A DNA stretch of 64,000 nt from Codonopsis lanceolata (Eukaryota > Streptophyta > Magnoliopsida > Asterales > Campanulaceae). The stretch is from the NCBI GenBank assembly GCA_013146195.2, contig CM028382.1, positions 6,828,767 to 6,892,766 on the forward strand. Direction: 5' to 3'. Position numbers and translations under genes: made by a program. Of this stretch, positions 33,601-48,600 are shown one piece after another; position 1 is the first letter of the stretch; the number at the start of each line of letters is the position of its first letter. The notes beneath the pieces are model-generated. The model saw only the letters and a program-made list of their open reading frames with translations. It had not been told where the DNA came from and did not search any database.

Positions 33601-36600
33601 GAACGAATCAGGTATGGACAATATGTTGAATATGGGGGGTCCAACTCAGTACCAATTGGCCTATGAGTGGTCTGCCCCACGATCTTAAATATTAAATTGG
33701 ACGGATCCAGTAAAATAAGTAGAATCTACATCTTAATACCCTGCAACCAGGCTTGAGGATTACATGAAGATATATCAAACTAGCTGACACAAATTAAGAA
33801 CGATGGTAGCTGGCCTGGAACGTTTTGAAAAGCTTCTTTAATACGATTTTGAATATCTGATCCAGCTCGAAATGAATTGTATTGCAAGTGGTTTGGCAGA
33901 GGTTGGTGTTGTTGGTGTCAAAGGTTGATAATGGTGTCGAGTTGGACTATTTCCCATGATAATTGTCAAGAGAGATGGAATATGCAAGAGATGAAAAAAC
34001 TACCAGAGAGAGGGAGGAAAGGGAAGTGAATGAAGACGCTAATCAAATGACCACATTCAAGAGAACTTTGTTCGTTAAAGTTGTATAGAGGAGCCATGTG
34101 CCTTGCACATGCTTTCTTTCATTAATTTGTCTCATAGCCCAAAACAGAGCATTTATCTCCACATATTCAAGACAACTAGGAAGTATACCCATTGGGTCTG
34201 AGAAAGTTATAGTTCACGGGGTGTGGGTGTTTCTAATTTTCTCCTATTACATTTAACTCATAAGTCAAGGAGAGAGGATTTATCAGGTTGGGTAAAAACC
34301 AGAATTGAAGACTTTCGAGAATTTTTAGTAGTGTCTTATGGTGGTTATGAAGACAAAATTTTGGAACTGCTCAGGGATATTGATCAGAACCGCAAGGTGT
34401 CGAAGGATAATAGTATCAAAAAGCAAAGCAGTTACAGTGCAAAGGGGTTAAGGGAATTGAAGCAACTGCAACGCAGCTTAAACTTTGAGCAGATTGATAA
34501 CAGTGGGTCGTTGGACAGGGTTGAAAATAGACTTTAATTATGAACACACGAATTATTGCATGGAATGTGTGGGGACTTAATGACAGAGATAAGAGGCTTC
34601 TTATTAGGGCTGCTTTTCGTAGGTGGAAGCCGCATGTAGTGTGTCTTGTTGAAACAAAAATTGAGGTTATGGATTGGGGAATGGTAAATAGTGTCTGGGA
34701 TAATAGATGGGTCGACTAGGTATGTTTAAAGGCTGTGGGTTCCGCAGGTGGAATTCTTGTCATGTGGGATCAGAGAATCGTCTCGAAGGTAGAAGCGACT
34801 GTCAGTGTTCACTCAGTTTCTTGTGTTCTGAATTTTGGGGAGACCAATAAAAATTGGTTGTTTTCTGGAGTTTACGGTCCCTCTTCAATAGTGGAGAGAA
34901 GGAACTTATGGGTGGAATTAGAAGCAGTTAGGAGGAGGTGGAATATTCCGTGGTGCATAGGGGTTGATTTTAATGTTGTCCGCTTCCCTCATGAGCGGTA
35001 GGGAGCCTGTGCATTCACGTCTGCGATGACAGAATTTAATGATTTCCTCAATGTAGTAGAATTAGTGGATTTGCCTTTGGAGGGGGGAGATTTTACTTGG
35101 TTCAAAAACGGAGGTAGACATCAGTTCTCAAGGATTGACAGGTTCCTCGTATCCGCAGATTGGGGGGAAAGTTTTTGCGTATCTAGACAGTCCTGCCTTC
35201 CCGGTGTCTGACCATGTTCCCTTACTTCTTGAATGTGGTGATTTGATAAGCAGGAAAAGTCCTTTCAGATTTGAGAATATGTGGCTTAAAGAGCAGGGAT
35301 TTGTGGAGTGGGTCAAAGCGAGATGGAATTCTTATGATGTTGAGGGGGATCCAGGTTTCGTTGTGGCTCAGAAGCTGAAAGCGCTGAAGAAGGATTTAAA
35401 AACATGGAACAGAGAAGTATTCGGAAGGGTAGATCTCAAAATCAAAGATTTGGAAGAGAAGATCAGGAGTATAGATGAAAGAACTGGGGGAGAAGAGAGA
35501 AATGAGGTTGAGGTAAGTCGTAGAGAGGAATTCATTTTAGAGCTGGAACGTCTTCTTAAAAGTGAGGAGATAAGTTGGGAGGCAAAAGTCCCGAATTCAG
35601 TGGCTAAGGGAAGGAGACAAAAATACTAAATTTTTTCAACGTATGGCGAGTGTTCATTCTGCAGCAAACCAGATCCATAAGGTCACCATAGATGGCATTA
35701 CTCTGCAAGATCCTGAAGAGGTTAAGAAAGGCATTGTGGATTTCTATCAGAATCTGTACAGGGACAGAAGTGAATGGAGAGCTGACCTGGGCGGTGTCAG
35801 TTTCAAATCTCTGAATTCCGAAGACGCTGATGGACTGGAACAGGTTTTTACAGAGGAAGAAGTGGTGGCAGCTTTGCGTAGCATGAGTGGGGACAAAGCC
35901 CCGGGGCCTGATGGTTTTCCCTTGGCCTTTTTTGTGGTGAAGGACGACATTCTGAAGGTTTTTAATCACTTCCACGATAGCTTACGGTTTGAGAAGAGCC
36001 TTAACACTGCCTTCATAGCGTTGATTCCAAAGAAGAAAGGAGCCAGTGACGCCAAGGATTTCAGGCCGATCAGTCTAGTTGGCGGGGTGTACAAACTCAT
36101 CTCTAAGGTGATGTCTCAGAGGTTGAGAAAGGTGTTGGGCAAGATTATCTCCGAATCTCAGCATGCTTTTGTCATGGAGAGGCAAATTCTTGATGCATCG
36201 TTGATTGCCAATGAAATTTTGGATGCTAGGTTAAAAAGTGGTGTTCAGGGAATTCTTTGCAAGCTGGACATTGAAAAGGCGTAAGATCATGTGAATTGGG
36301 GTTTTTTGCTATACCTTATGGAAAGGATAGGGTTTGGTTACAAGTGGAGGAGATGGGTCCAGTTTTGCATATCTTCAGCTAGGTTCTCGGTCTTGGTAAA
36401 TAGAGAACCCGCGCAGGTTTTTTCCCGAGCTCGAGGGGCTTGAGACAAGGAGATCCTCTCTCCCCATTTTTGTTCATCATAGTCATGGAGGCCCTTAGCA
36501 AACTTCTGGAGAAAGCTGCTTTGGGGGGTTACATTACATGTGGGTTCAGAGTGGGGGTGGGGGTGATACTTCGGAAACTTTGGTGTCCCATCTCCTCTTT

Positions 36601-39600
36601 GCAGACGACACCCTAGTTTTTTGCGGTGCGGAGCAGTCCCAATTGGGTTATCTAAGGATGGTGCTGCTTTCAGGCAGCCTCAGGGCTGCATATCAATATT
36701 TCCAAAAGTGATTGCCAATCTTCCGTCCGTGTATCTTGGCTTGCCTATTGAAGCCCCATATAAGAACAAGAATATGTGGAATTCAGTGGTTGCAAGATTT
36801 GAACGTCCTTTGGTGGGTTGGAAGAAGTAGTATTTGTCAAAAGGGGGGAGATTGGTATTGGTGAAAAATACGCTATCGAGTTTGCCTACGTATTTTCTTC
36901 CACTCTTCATAGTTCCAGCTTCGGTCCGAAATAGATTAGAGAAGCTGGAGAGGGATTTTTTGTGGGAAGGTTGTCGTCTGTACGGAAATTTCACCTTGTT
37001 AAATGGGATACAGTGTGCTCTGAATTGGGGAAAGGGGGTTTAGGAATTAAAAACCTCAAATTATTTAATGAGGTTTTGCTTGGGAAGTGGTTGTGGAGAT
37101 ACTTGTCGGATAAGGGGGCCTTTTGGAGGAAAGTGGTGGAGAGTAAATACGGCATAGGGAAACATTTGTGGTTTCCGGCAGAGATCACTGAGGCTTTTGG
37201 GGCAGGAGTGTGGAAAGGTATTAGGAAAGGCTGGAATGCTTTTGGTAGAGATATTCCGTTTGAGATCGGGTCGGGGCAACGGTGAAATTTTGGAAAGACT
37301 TATGGTGTGGAGACGCGGAATTAACCAGATCCTTTCCAGAGCTCTTCTCTATGACTAGGGAAGAGAATAGTTTCATCGGCTCGGTGCTCTCTTTAGAGGG
37401 TGGTCGAGCATCTTGGAACCCGACGTTTAGAAGAAATTTTCAGGATTGGGAGATGGATTCGGTGACAAGATTTTTTGAGCTTCTTTATGCTCAAAAAGTT
37501 GGGTGCGAGACTAATAGGGTGGTTTGGAGAGGGTCGAAGTACAGCATATTCTCAGTGAAAGGCTATTATTCCAAGCTGATGGATAGAGGGGTTACCATTT
37601 CCATGGAAGTCGGTTTGGAAGACGATAGCTCCAAGCCGTGTAGCCTTTTTTGCTTGGGAAGTGGCGAACAAGGCTATTCTAACCGGGAATAATCTGAGGA
37701 AAAGAGGGATGATATATGGGGATGATATATGTTAACAGAAGCTTCTTGTGCAAGGAGTGCGAGGAGAGTGTAAATCACTTGGTTCTGCATTGCCCGGTGG
37801 TCGGGGAATTGTGGAACTTTATGTTTCGCTTGTTCAAAGTGGCGTGGGTGCTTCCGGAGGCCTCCAAAGATTTATTATGGAGTTGGAGGTATTTTTGGCG
37901 GAGGAAGGAAAGAAATATTTTGTGGGAAGTTGCTCCGTTGGGGGTGTGGTGGACAATCTGAAAGGAAAGAAACCGGAGAACTTTTGATAATGAGGAAGGT
38001 TCCATTTCAGAAATGAAGAGTGCTCTACTTCATCTCCTGTTTGTGTGGTGTGCAAGGCTGAGCATTCACATATTCCCCTCTCCTCCTCTTTTGTAGATTT
38101 TGTGCAGAACTTTCCTTTATGTTAGTTAGTCTTTTGTCTATTTATACTTCAATGTAAATAGGACGCGTAACCAGTTTTGACGCTCTGATATATATACATT
38201 TACCTTTATCAAAAAAAAAAAGTCAAGCTTAAAGTCATATATCCCTATACATATCCCTACACAGCCGGTTTCAAGTCGGGTAAAGGAGGGTTGCATTAGG
38301 TAATGGGGCAAACCCAGTGCCGAAAACTCCCACACAATGTGGGCATTAGGTAGTCTGACAACCAACATAAAACTTTGTCTTTGTCAAATAACTATGAACA
38401 TTTAATTACATCTTCATACTTCATTTTAGCCCCGTCATGTCAACACCTGCCAGCCAGAAACTCCGCCCATACCACATCACCCTCATCCTCTTTGAACGGG
38501 ATACTTCATAACAGGAAGACCTTATGCTCTTGATTGATTGATTCCAGAAGTTGTACAAAATCTATTTCTGATTTCTGAGGATTCTGTTTCTAATGAATCA
38601 GTAACACCAAGCTGAGGGTTTAGAAATGATAGCATTCTCTCATCTGTTGACTAGCATAGTGAGACTAATGTGTGAAGTTTTGCCACTTGAGCCTAGTAAC
38701 ACATTATATGCACGTGTACATGCAATTATAAACTGCAACATGATGTACATGCCAGTAGTTGTTTATTTATTAACTATACTCTTACATGTGCTGCAGCTGT
38801 GCCGAATATGAAGCTACAGATTAATTCTTTGGTTACTCACCATGTTTAAACAACAAAGGCCATTTTAATTTAATCGGGGTCTAGTTCTGCTCAGTGGCGG
38901 AGAGTTGATGCAGGACATGTTGATTGGTCGGTAACAGGACCTGGAGACCTAATCAGAAGCCGTCCATGCAAGCTATTTGGTCCAAAGTGATATGCCCTTA
39001 GTAGCTTATAGGTTATCTTATTTTTGTATCATTATGCAGCTACCTGTATGGTATGGGATAATATGTTTCGCTTTCTTTTTGGCAGTCACAACTGTACCTC
39101 AAGTAGTATTAGGAGTAGTAAACCTAATTAAGATGAATTCCCAAATTAACATAGAATGGATATTAAGGATTTGAGAGGCGTTGCTTTGTGTTTTCCTTCC
39201 TTCTCTCTCTTTGTACTTCTCCTTAATCTTTTGCCACTATGTGATAATGTTAGTGTAGAATGTGAGTGTCCCGGAGGGTGTGATGTGTGCTGGGGTAGAG
39301 AGTTAGGCGTGACACGTTGCTATCAAGAACCTCAAAGAGTGTAGGATCGGGGTGGAAGCCAAGACTGATCAAACAAAGAGAAAGAGGGCAAAAGCTGATG
39401 TCAGAGAGTTCTCTCTCTAGTACTCACTAGGTTCTCAATCCAAATCATTATCGATCCTTGAAAATGAGGTTTTCACCTCTATTTATAGTGAATGTAGGAT
39501 GACACATGGAATATTCCCAGCTAGGTGTCATCATCCTATTGATCATGCAATGATCATAAGACAAGTGTCCCATAAGTGGGGACCACAATCAGCTCTTTCT

Positions 39601-42600
39601 CTCTTAGTGATCAGTCACACGCTGCCGCACGTGCGTGGTATCGCATGCGCACAACGGTGCGACTTTCTCTTGACTTCAGCCACCAAACCAATAACCCCGA
39701 GGTTCCCAAAAACCGGCTCAGCCTTGTAAGGGTTCATGGACCCTAGACCTGCCGCACTTTAGAGTAAATCACCCTAGTGCCTAAGCCGGGTCATCCTTGA
39801 CGGATGTAAGTGCTAGCGGTAAGTTGTTGCCCTTACCTTAGGCGTAGAGTTAGTTCCTGGAACCCTAATATTCGAGATCGGGGCTCTAGGGCCAACTCGA
39901 TTCTCATAGGGTCGCAAGATGTCATCCCGACCGTTTTGAGCTTTTGACCTCGGCCGCTTTGCTCGTGGAGACCATTAATGAAGCCGGGGTGCGGCCGTAG
40001 AGGTCTGGGCATCATTACCCTTAGGCTAAAAGCACTCGACCTCGGCCCCCTTTTCGGCTATTTCCCAGAACCTAGTACGTTCTCGTACGATAGGTCTTAG
40101 TTCGGGGAAACTAGGTAATTACGTGGTAATCACCTAGAGTGACGTGGCATAATCCCTACTACAGTTAGAATTAGTAATCTCTTTTGCGAGTGACTTGTAT
40201 GTTCAAACCATTTCTTTTATGGAAAATGACTTGTATATTCCAAATCTACTCTTGGATTCAATAAAAAGAGTTTAAAATTGGAATTAAATTATAATTCAAT
40301 AGCTCCAATGCTACAGTTCCATAGGAGGATGAAAGAATTTCAAAACTAAGATGGTGAAGCTGAGATCTTCGACACAAAGTACACACTAAACACTTTTCTT
40401 TCTATCCTCTCCCCAGCAACTACCAAGCACCATTTTACATCCGACCATCACAGACAGCCAACAGCGTTCACCTCTATCGACCTGTACCACCACTCGTGAC
40501 GAGACCACGACCAACCTTCACCAACTCCAGGGATGGCCATCATGATCTCATGTCCATAGATATCAGACCCACTCACTTGCTAAACTTCAATGTGTCCATA
40601 GATATCTCATGGTTAGGAATGCTTGATGATTTTGATGGCCGTGGGACTGGGAGATGACTAGGATATATGAAAGAAAAACAAAAAGGAGACGAGAGATAAT
40701 CTGGGTAAGGAATTAGAAGAGGATGAGAGGGAGGAGAGGGTAATCTTTCAAAATTTTAAAGATCTTTATGTTATTTTGTTATTTTAAACATCTCTTATCA
40801 ATTATCATGCAATCAATATATATAAATTTGAAATTGTAAACAAATTCCATTAGTGAACCAAAAACAAAGTTTTTTAAATTCATTAGAGTGGTACTGGAAT
40901 GATCAAGATCACGAGTGAAGCATCATCATCAAGTATCGTTATAGACAAAGCTTAGATAGAGAGAGAGAGAGAGTAGACCTTGGTAGGGTTTGAAAGAACT
41001 GCATATGCCTCTCCAATCATTTTAAAAAGTCTATCAGTATCCTTGTGGACCTCATCTGCTATTTCCCTCCAAAGCCGATCATCTCCATTCTCACTTCTAG
41101 CCAATGACTGGCCAGCCTACATCACCAAAGAACATTAAGGAAGGGCGAAATAAAGTGGCCATGTTGAAAAGCAGTAGATGAAAGAAGCTGAAGACCTTGT
41201 CAGGATGATGTTTGAGTGCAGCCTTCCGGTATGCCTTCTTGATTTCGGAAGCGGCAGCAGATGGCTCAACTCCCCTAAAGTTGAAGAAGCAATAAGGCCA
41301 TTTCTTGTAAAAATGAAGATTTATTACAAGTGCATTGTTTAAAGTGTAAATATCAGACATATTTCTATGACACTAAACAACCAATATTTATTGGTACTTG
41401 GTAAATGGTAATCATATCCAAAGACCCTAAATACTTTCAGCCTTTCAGGATCAGCTCTAACAATCTATGCTCATCATAAATTATACATCAGTCAAATGTC
41501 AAACATGACATCATTAACTCATGCATGGTGGCAAAGACAATTGTTAGAGTACTTTGTCCATAAATGAGTATCCCTTTTAGTTCAATCATTCATACAAGTT
41601 CTAGTTATCATAGAAAATTTTCACTTTCTTAAATGCTTAATCATAACGCAACATTTCGAAAGCAGATAAGTATAAATTATTTTCCACTAGCAGAAAATTT
41701 CTGGTTTCGCATCATGACAATAATATTGCCTTAAATGCTATAGGTTAATACCACACCCTAGGGTTTTTTTCTTACTTTTTCCTTATTTAATTTTAATTAA
41801 TGAGCAGGAAAGCTAACACAAGAGTAAAGCATAAACTAATCATGTATGTACAGAAGTCAGTAATGAATTAATTACATAAAAAGCTAGTTGTTTCAGTGGT
41901 GCCAAAGGTATTGTCTGTTCACTTATGTTTGGATGGAATATAACAGCATAATGTCGTAAACCATTTTTACTTACGTGTGCACAATTAGAGAACTTAACGA
42001 AATCTTAGCTTTGTTGTCACACACTAAATATTAACTTACAAGATGAGGTACATATTCAACGGGATTTCCTTTCTGTCTTCTTCTTCCACAAAAGAAAGCT
42101 GTTGTTGATTTTGCCTGAGCTCATTCACATAAATTAACTTATCAGATGCTCCAGACTGATTACCCTTCTCCTCCACTTGCTTAATGAGAAGAGGCACTAG
42201 TGTTCGATAGTCTATAGCTGCTTGTCCATAATCTCTAATCATCTCGAACAAGCTGGCTCGTCTAGAAATTGCCTGCACAAGTATGAGCATGAAAAGAGCA
42301 AACGTAACCAAATAATTTACAAACAAGGAGAGAGCACTTTAACGCCAAACTCATAATTATTTATATCACGGCCCGTAGAAAAGTTCAAGTAGGATTCCAC
42401 GTAGAAAGCATATAAGTTGAAGAGAATTGTGGAAAATATGTATGACAAAAGGAGTCAAGGCCATCAGCAAAATAATCACTTTAGATAAATTTGAAATAAA
42501 GATTTCATGCAGACAAAATAACAGGATTCCCCATGGAAAATTAACAAGCAAGAGAACTAGGGAACAAGGTCATTACCAACTAAGCGAAAGTACCTTTTTG

Positions 42601-45600
42601 AAAGCAAACTAGGTGACGGCTGAAAGAAGAACAACTATACCATAAAGCGTGCCAAATAAACCAATAAACCAATACAAAACACTTTCTAGTGGAAATTTTA
42701 ATGCAGATAACACTTCCTTCCTAATTCATGAAGATAGAATCAAGATCTCTTCAGCATTACCAATTCCAAACTTAGAACCAGTCAGGATCTCGTGAACAGA
42801 ACACCACCACAACAGTTTTTCTTTTTTGGGAGCAGGGATCAAAGAAAGCATAAACAATTTAACTTGATTTGTCAAAAGTATTTGAAAATTGAAGGCACAT
42901 GGGGGTGTTACTAAACAAATCATTTTAGAAGAGGATTGTTGGTGCAGAATAAGCATAGCAGATTGTTGGTGAGAGTTAAGACAAAAAACCAGAGTGCAGT
43001 CGATACTCAGAGTCCTATTAATATAAAAAGATTCAATTAATTCAGATATACATAGAGTAAAGATCATCCTTCCTGTATGCTTGCAACAAATATAAAACTT
43101 CAGTCTCCACTTACACAAACTATAATGTGCAAGAATACAAACTTGATATCTACTTTCAGTTTTTTCTACATGAAGCTCTCAAGTTATCCTGTGAAGATCA
43201 GCAATGCAGAGGTAAAAATCTCTGGCAGACAACTACAAGATTGGAGTTTGTCCGCATGAAGCCCACACATACTGATCCTAAAGAACCTATTCTATTGAGA
43301 AGTACTTGCAACTTTTTGTGATAAGAAGTCCACACATTGCAGTGGACAAAGCTGTTGCCAACAACTTCATGTTCCAGGGTTCGACTCTGGAATTGAATGC
43401 ATTAGAACTTGAAAGATAGTAAAGATAATAGCAAAGAAAGAAAAGAAGAAAAATAATAAAATAAATCAGCAGTTGGGGGCTCTCGGGTCGCAGGGGGTGG
43501 AGGTTGTCAATTCTTCCTTGGCTCCTATTGATCTAATCTGACCTGGTTTTGAAAATGAGACTATCAACTGTTTCCTAGAGGGAATGAGATTATAAATAAT
43601 TAAGACCACCCAACACGACAATGAAAAGAGGAAGAGTCTCTCAGAACCGCTACAGAACTGTTTTAGGGAGAATAACTATGTCTGTTCAAAATACTGCCTT
43701 CTACAAAGTCAGGGTTAGAATAGTTGATATTGATAATTAGAGGTAGACAATATAATATCAAACTTAATAATTGCGGACCATGTGTTTTAGTTCTTGTCAT
43801 AATATAAAAACTCATCTCTAGTACCTGAAAATGATTCTGCTGCATTTCCAGTCTATTTCGGGTCTTAATATGGTGAAGAGAAACACAGCTGGAGAGAATG
43901 ATCAGGGGAACAGCTAGCCGAATCCTTGGCTGTAATGCGAGTAATGTTCTGTATCAAACCATGGGTTGTCTCATCTTTCAAAGCAAAATTCATTTAGTGG
44001 TTTGAAAGAAGACTTGCTGGATGGAAGCGCCAACGTGTCTCTAAAGATGGTCAGTTAACTTCCCTTCCTATTGATGCATCCATTGATATATCCACTATCG
44101 TATGCAAAGGGAAGTCAGTAAAGGAGGACCCACATTCAATGCTCTCCTGAAGTCTGATATGGGCTATAGCAGTCAGTGAGGCTTTGGCTTGATGAATTTA
44201 TAGTGGCGGGGTTTGAGGCAGGAACAGCTACAGCTACTTACAAAGAGGCTCTTTTTAGTGAGATGGCACAATGGAAGGGGGTACAGTAACTTGGTCACCT
44301 ACACTTTTTAGTGGGGTTAGCATAAGTATTCTTCCTAAGAAACCCTACCATATTACACTCGAGAGAGAAAAAAAATTATTTTCTTTGGAGATGCTATGAT
44401 GATATGGAAGACTAAAGTTCCAGTAATGGGCACAATTTTCTTGGCAAGGCAGTGCTGCAGTTGATAATAGCAACAAAAACACAGCATTCAGCCAAGAAAA
44501 TTATAAAAAAGCTGAACTAATCATTCTATAACAAGGTCTAATAGCAAAGTAATAAGGAAACGGCTGCCCTCTTGAGCTTGATCTCAAAATAAAAACTTCC
44601 AAAACTGACTCTAACACCCTAATCCCATCACTATTATAGATTCTACATAAACCGAGTCCTAACTACATAAAATACCCTCATAACTAGTGCAAAATATTTC
44701 CAAGTGGACCAAGTCAACCCCTAAAAATTGGATGTTACGAAAAACACTAAAAACACAAAAATCTAAATATTGATCTTTTTCGTGCTCCATCAATTCCCAC
44801 TGGCTGGAAAGAACTCAACTCCAACAAGTTCAATTCAGTTTCCACAATCGATTGTCAATAAAGATAATCTTTTCCAGTCGTTCTTTCTCCTTCTTCGCAG
44901 AATCAGCGTAGCATATAATGATATAAGGGTATTAAATCCCTGAATACTTTTATACATTGAACTTGGATTCAAGACTCCTTTCACAAAAATCGGCCAAAGG
45001 TAAATTTCTTCATTGAGATTGTACTCTCTCGAGAAGACACCCAGCGAATCCATGTGACAGACTAATCATCTTCTCAAAGAGAAAGCCCCTCCATAAAGTG
45101 TTCCGAATAATATCGTATTTCTCTCGTCACAATTCAAGGTGAATTTTTGAACCGGCTTAATAATAGGTCTTGGACCCAGATCAGCGTGTAAGGCACAAAA
45201 GTCAAAGATGATAGTATCTATGCTCTCAGAAGAACTATCGACCAGTGGACATTTCAAAGTGATCAACCCTTCATCATCATCATATGCCTTGCTAAACGAA
45301 TTAGAATCTACCACTAATACTTCGGAATATTTATCATAGTCACAATTTTGTTCTATGTGATTCTTGTTCACCTGTTGCTTGCCATACTTAGGGTTTCCAT
45401 ATTTTACCTTCAAAATTTTCACCAAACTTCCTTCAGGAAAATCTTGGTGTGCAGCGGTCGTTTTTCTCATGACACACGGCCAGTACCAGGTTGTTCTATT
45501 CACAAGTTCTGCATCGCTTAATTTAGGGCAGCCACTTGATTGAATAATTCCAGCAAAAGCTCGTCTCTTTGCTTCTGTGTAAACTGTCCCCCTTTCACTA

Positions 45601-48600
45601 TCTATTATGTGATGAAGAGAAACACGCTCTGACACCAAAATTGTGCAGTCGATAAAAAGCAATACAATTGAGAATATTAAGCAAAACTGGACTCATTATT
45701 CAATAACAAGAGGCTATATCAAAGTAATAAGAAACGGCTGTCAACAGCTACTCTTGTGAGATAAATCTCAAAAAAAAAAAACTCCCAAAACTGACTCTTA
45801 AGACCCTAGTCCGGTTGCTTTTATAAACCCTACATAAACCTAGCCCTAACTTCCTAAAATACTCTCACAACTTGTGCAATTTTTTTCCAAATCAACCTCT
45901 AAACAGTGTTACAAACAGCCGTAAAAATACAGAAATCTAACTTAAATGGCTGCAAACTAAATACAAATTAATTTCTGGAGCCCTACATTAATTATTGATC
46001 TTCTTCACATGCACAGACAGCAAACTGGGCAATTTAATGACTTACGATCGGAAGAAAATTTGTATTAATTGGTGCTTCATGTTTAACAAGGATGGTGAGG
46101 ATGGAAACATTTGCTACTCAGAGAACTATAGCTACAAAATAATGGTACATGGTTCAGAGTTATTGCTATGTTGTTCTCTTTATACTGCAATATCCTATAA
46201 CAACAATATTGTGCATTATTGGTTTTTCTCCCAAAGGATGTCCTTTTCTTTCAGATAGTTGGGAATACTTTTGTTAGTGTAAAGCTTTACATTGGAGGTG
46301 CTCCTGTTTTGGTACCCTCCTTTAAAAATAAAATAATAAGCAACAATTTGAGTGACCCTTTCCTTCTTGGCATTTAAGACAACGCTAGAACACAGCAGAG
46401 AATCAACTTGTGCTTTTCAAAGACGAGAAGAAGTCCTATGATTAGGGCTTTTTGTTTCTAGACAAACCTTCAGATAAGTTCCATCAAGGGCAATAGCTAG
46501 GCTGCAATCTGCAATGGCGTCTGTGATTTGACCCATAGCTCGGTATGCTGCAGCACGATTGCAAAAACAAATTGCTGCAAAACGACGTGACTCAACGTTG
46601 CATGATAGAGCAGCAGTATAGTGTTCAACCGCTTCTGCATGCCTCCCTGACTGAAATGCTTCATTTCCTGCAGTCTGCACTCGAAACAATAAAGACATAA
46701 TCTCAAAACATAATCATTTATTACAAACTTGAATGCATTGATCTGATTTAGTACCAATTTATCACTAATTTATACCCAAGGCAATAATTGACATATAAAT
46801 CTCTGAAGCCCTTTGCATTTTAGCTTTCTCTCTGATAGCTTTAAGTTTTTGAAAGTTGCAAGTAGAATCACTAGTTGATGTAATCTGAAAGTTAAAGATA
46901 AGCCAACTTTAAAGGTATAACAACTTTAAGATCCTAATCCTCTCTTGATGTCAGAACTTAATATTTGTCATCAAAAAGTGGTTGAACAAGAATGAGTTAC
47001 AGTAGATATGATATTTGGGAAATCTAAACTTCTAGTCCCTGAGACAAAGACTTGTGTACCAGTGTCAGGTATGGGTATGGGAGTTAGTGTGAGAGTTGAC
47101 TCACAAAAACACTAGATACGGGTACATGAGCTCTTCATTTCCGTATAGTATCGTGTCAGACACATGTACTTCAGGTGAAATGAAGAGCTCATTGTGCAGA
47201 GCTTCTACAAGGAGTCTTTTTCAAATATAAGAACTACCTAACATGGACTCTTCATTTCATCTAAAGTATCTGTGTCGACATGATACAAAATGGGTGACTG
47301 GCAGCTGAACATAATATAGTGCAAACATTTTAGACTGGTCGGAGACCCACACCCAACTGTGGTACACAAGTCCGTGTGTCATGGATTAAGAAACATAAAC
47401 CAAGAAACAAATGCCAACAGAAAATTCGATCAGCTCATCAATCACATGGTTCATATTTGAACTTGTTTTCTTTCTAAGGTCCAACTAGAATCCTGATGTC
47501 ATTTTTGACAGGAGTCTTCTACAGTATTATCCAAGAATGAGATTCTTTTAGGACTTCTGGATTTTCTTTTTTTTTTTCAACAATGAGATTTTGGAAAATG
47601 TCAAAACACGCGCGCGCACACACACATATATAATATATATATATATAACATAAATAGACATACCTTACGAGATAAAAGCTCACGCACAGTGTCAGCTAAA
47701 GGTATTGCTGAATCCAGTCTCATGCTTCCTCTCCTGGCAAAGTATAGCACCACAAAATTCAAATTTCATAAACTATTGCGTAATTAAGATTTACAGAATG
47801 AAAGGTCAGAAAGAATAATCTTATACCTTCCCATGAGAGGAGCGGATTCCTCTTGTTTCTTTACAAAATCAAGAGCTTCTTCAAGCTTTCCTAAATAGAA
47901 GTATGATTTAACAATCAGGCCTACCCTCCAGAGCTCGGAAGAAGAGCTTCTAGGTAGGTCAGAGCCATCTCCTGATGATGAAATTTTTTCACCCTCATAC
48001 GTGGGAGAGTTCATTTCAGCAGAAGTAAGAGTCTGCTCACACAGTTGAATCACTTGCTCATACTTCCGTAGCTGCAAGAAGAGACACTTTTTACCAACTT
48101 CAAGGTAAATGCCTTAGGGCATTATAATTCAAAATTGAATACCACACACGCATGCAAGACAATTTTTTTTGGGACGGATGAAAAAGGAAAGCAGGACAAT
48201 ATGTTTGAAATGAAGGGAGTATATATATATATATATATATATATATAAGTGAGCTATGTCTAAATATATTTATTTTTGACAAGTAAATATGAATATACCA
48301 AAAGTGTCAAAGCAAGTGACGCGTTCTTTGTACACTAGAAGTATACATACTAATCAAAAGAAAAGCTATTGACAAATTCTACAAAAGAAAAACTAGTCAG
48401 AAGAGTCTCCATTGGCTCGGAACACCAAAAGAATAGAATGCGAAACATGGTGTCCTTCAGATGAAGCATGGATCCTTCCTCATTCTCAAACACCCTTTTA
48501 CCCTCCCCCACCAAACAAAATAGTCCACGCCACAGCTAAAGGAATTATCTCCCAAAGAGGATTTCTCCTTTTCCTCTTATAGATAGACCCAACTCAGGCA

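Noticed and set aside
35604..35975. Minus-strand ORFs at 35604-35975 and 36680-36994
   Set aside because: Shadows of the plus-strand LINE reverse transcriptase.
43330..43400. tRNA-like B box (ccagggttcgactctgga)
   Set aside because: No cloverleaf, A box or target duplication could be built around it; too little to call a SINE or tRNA.
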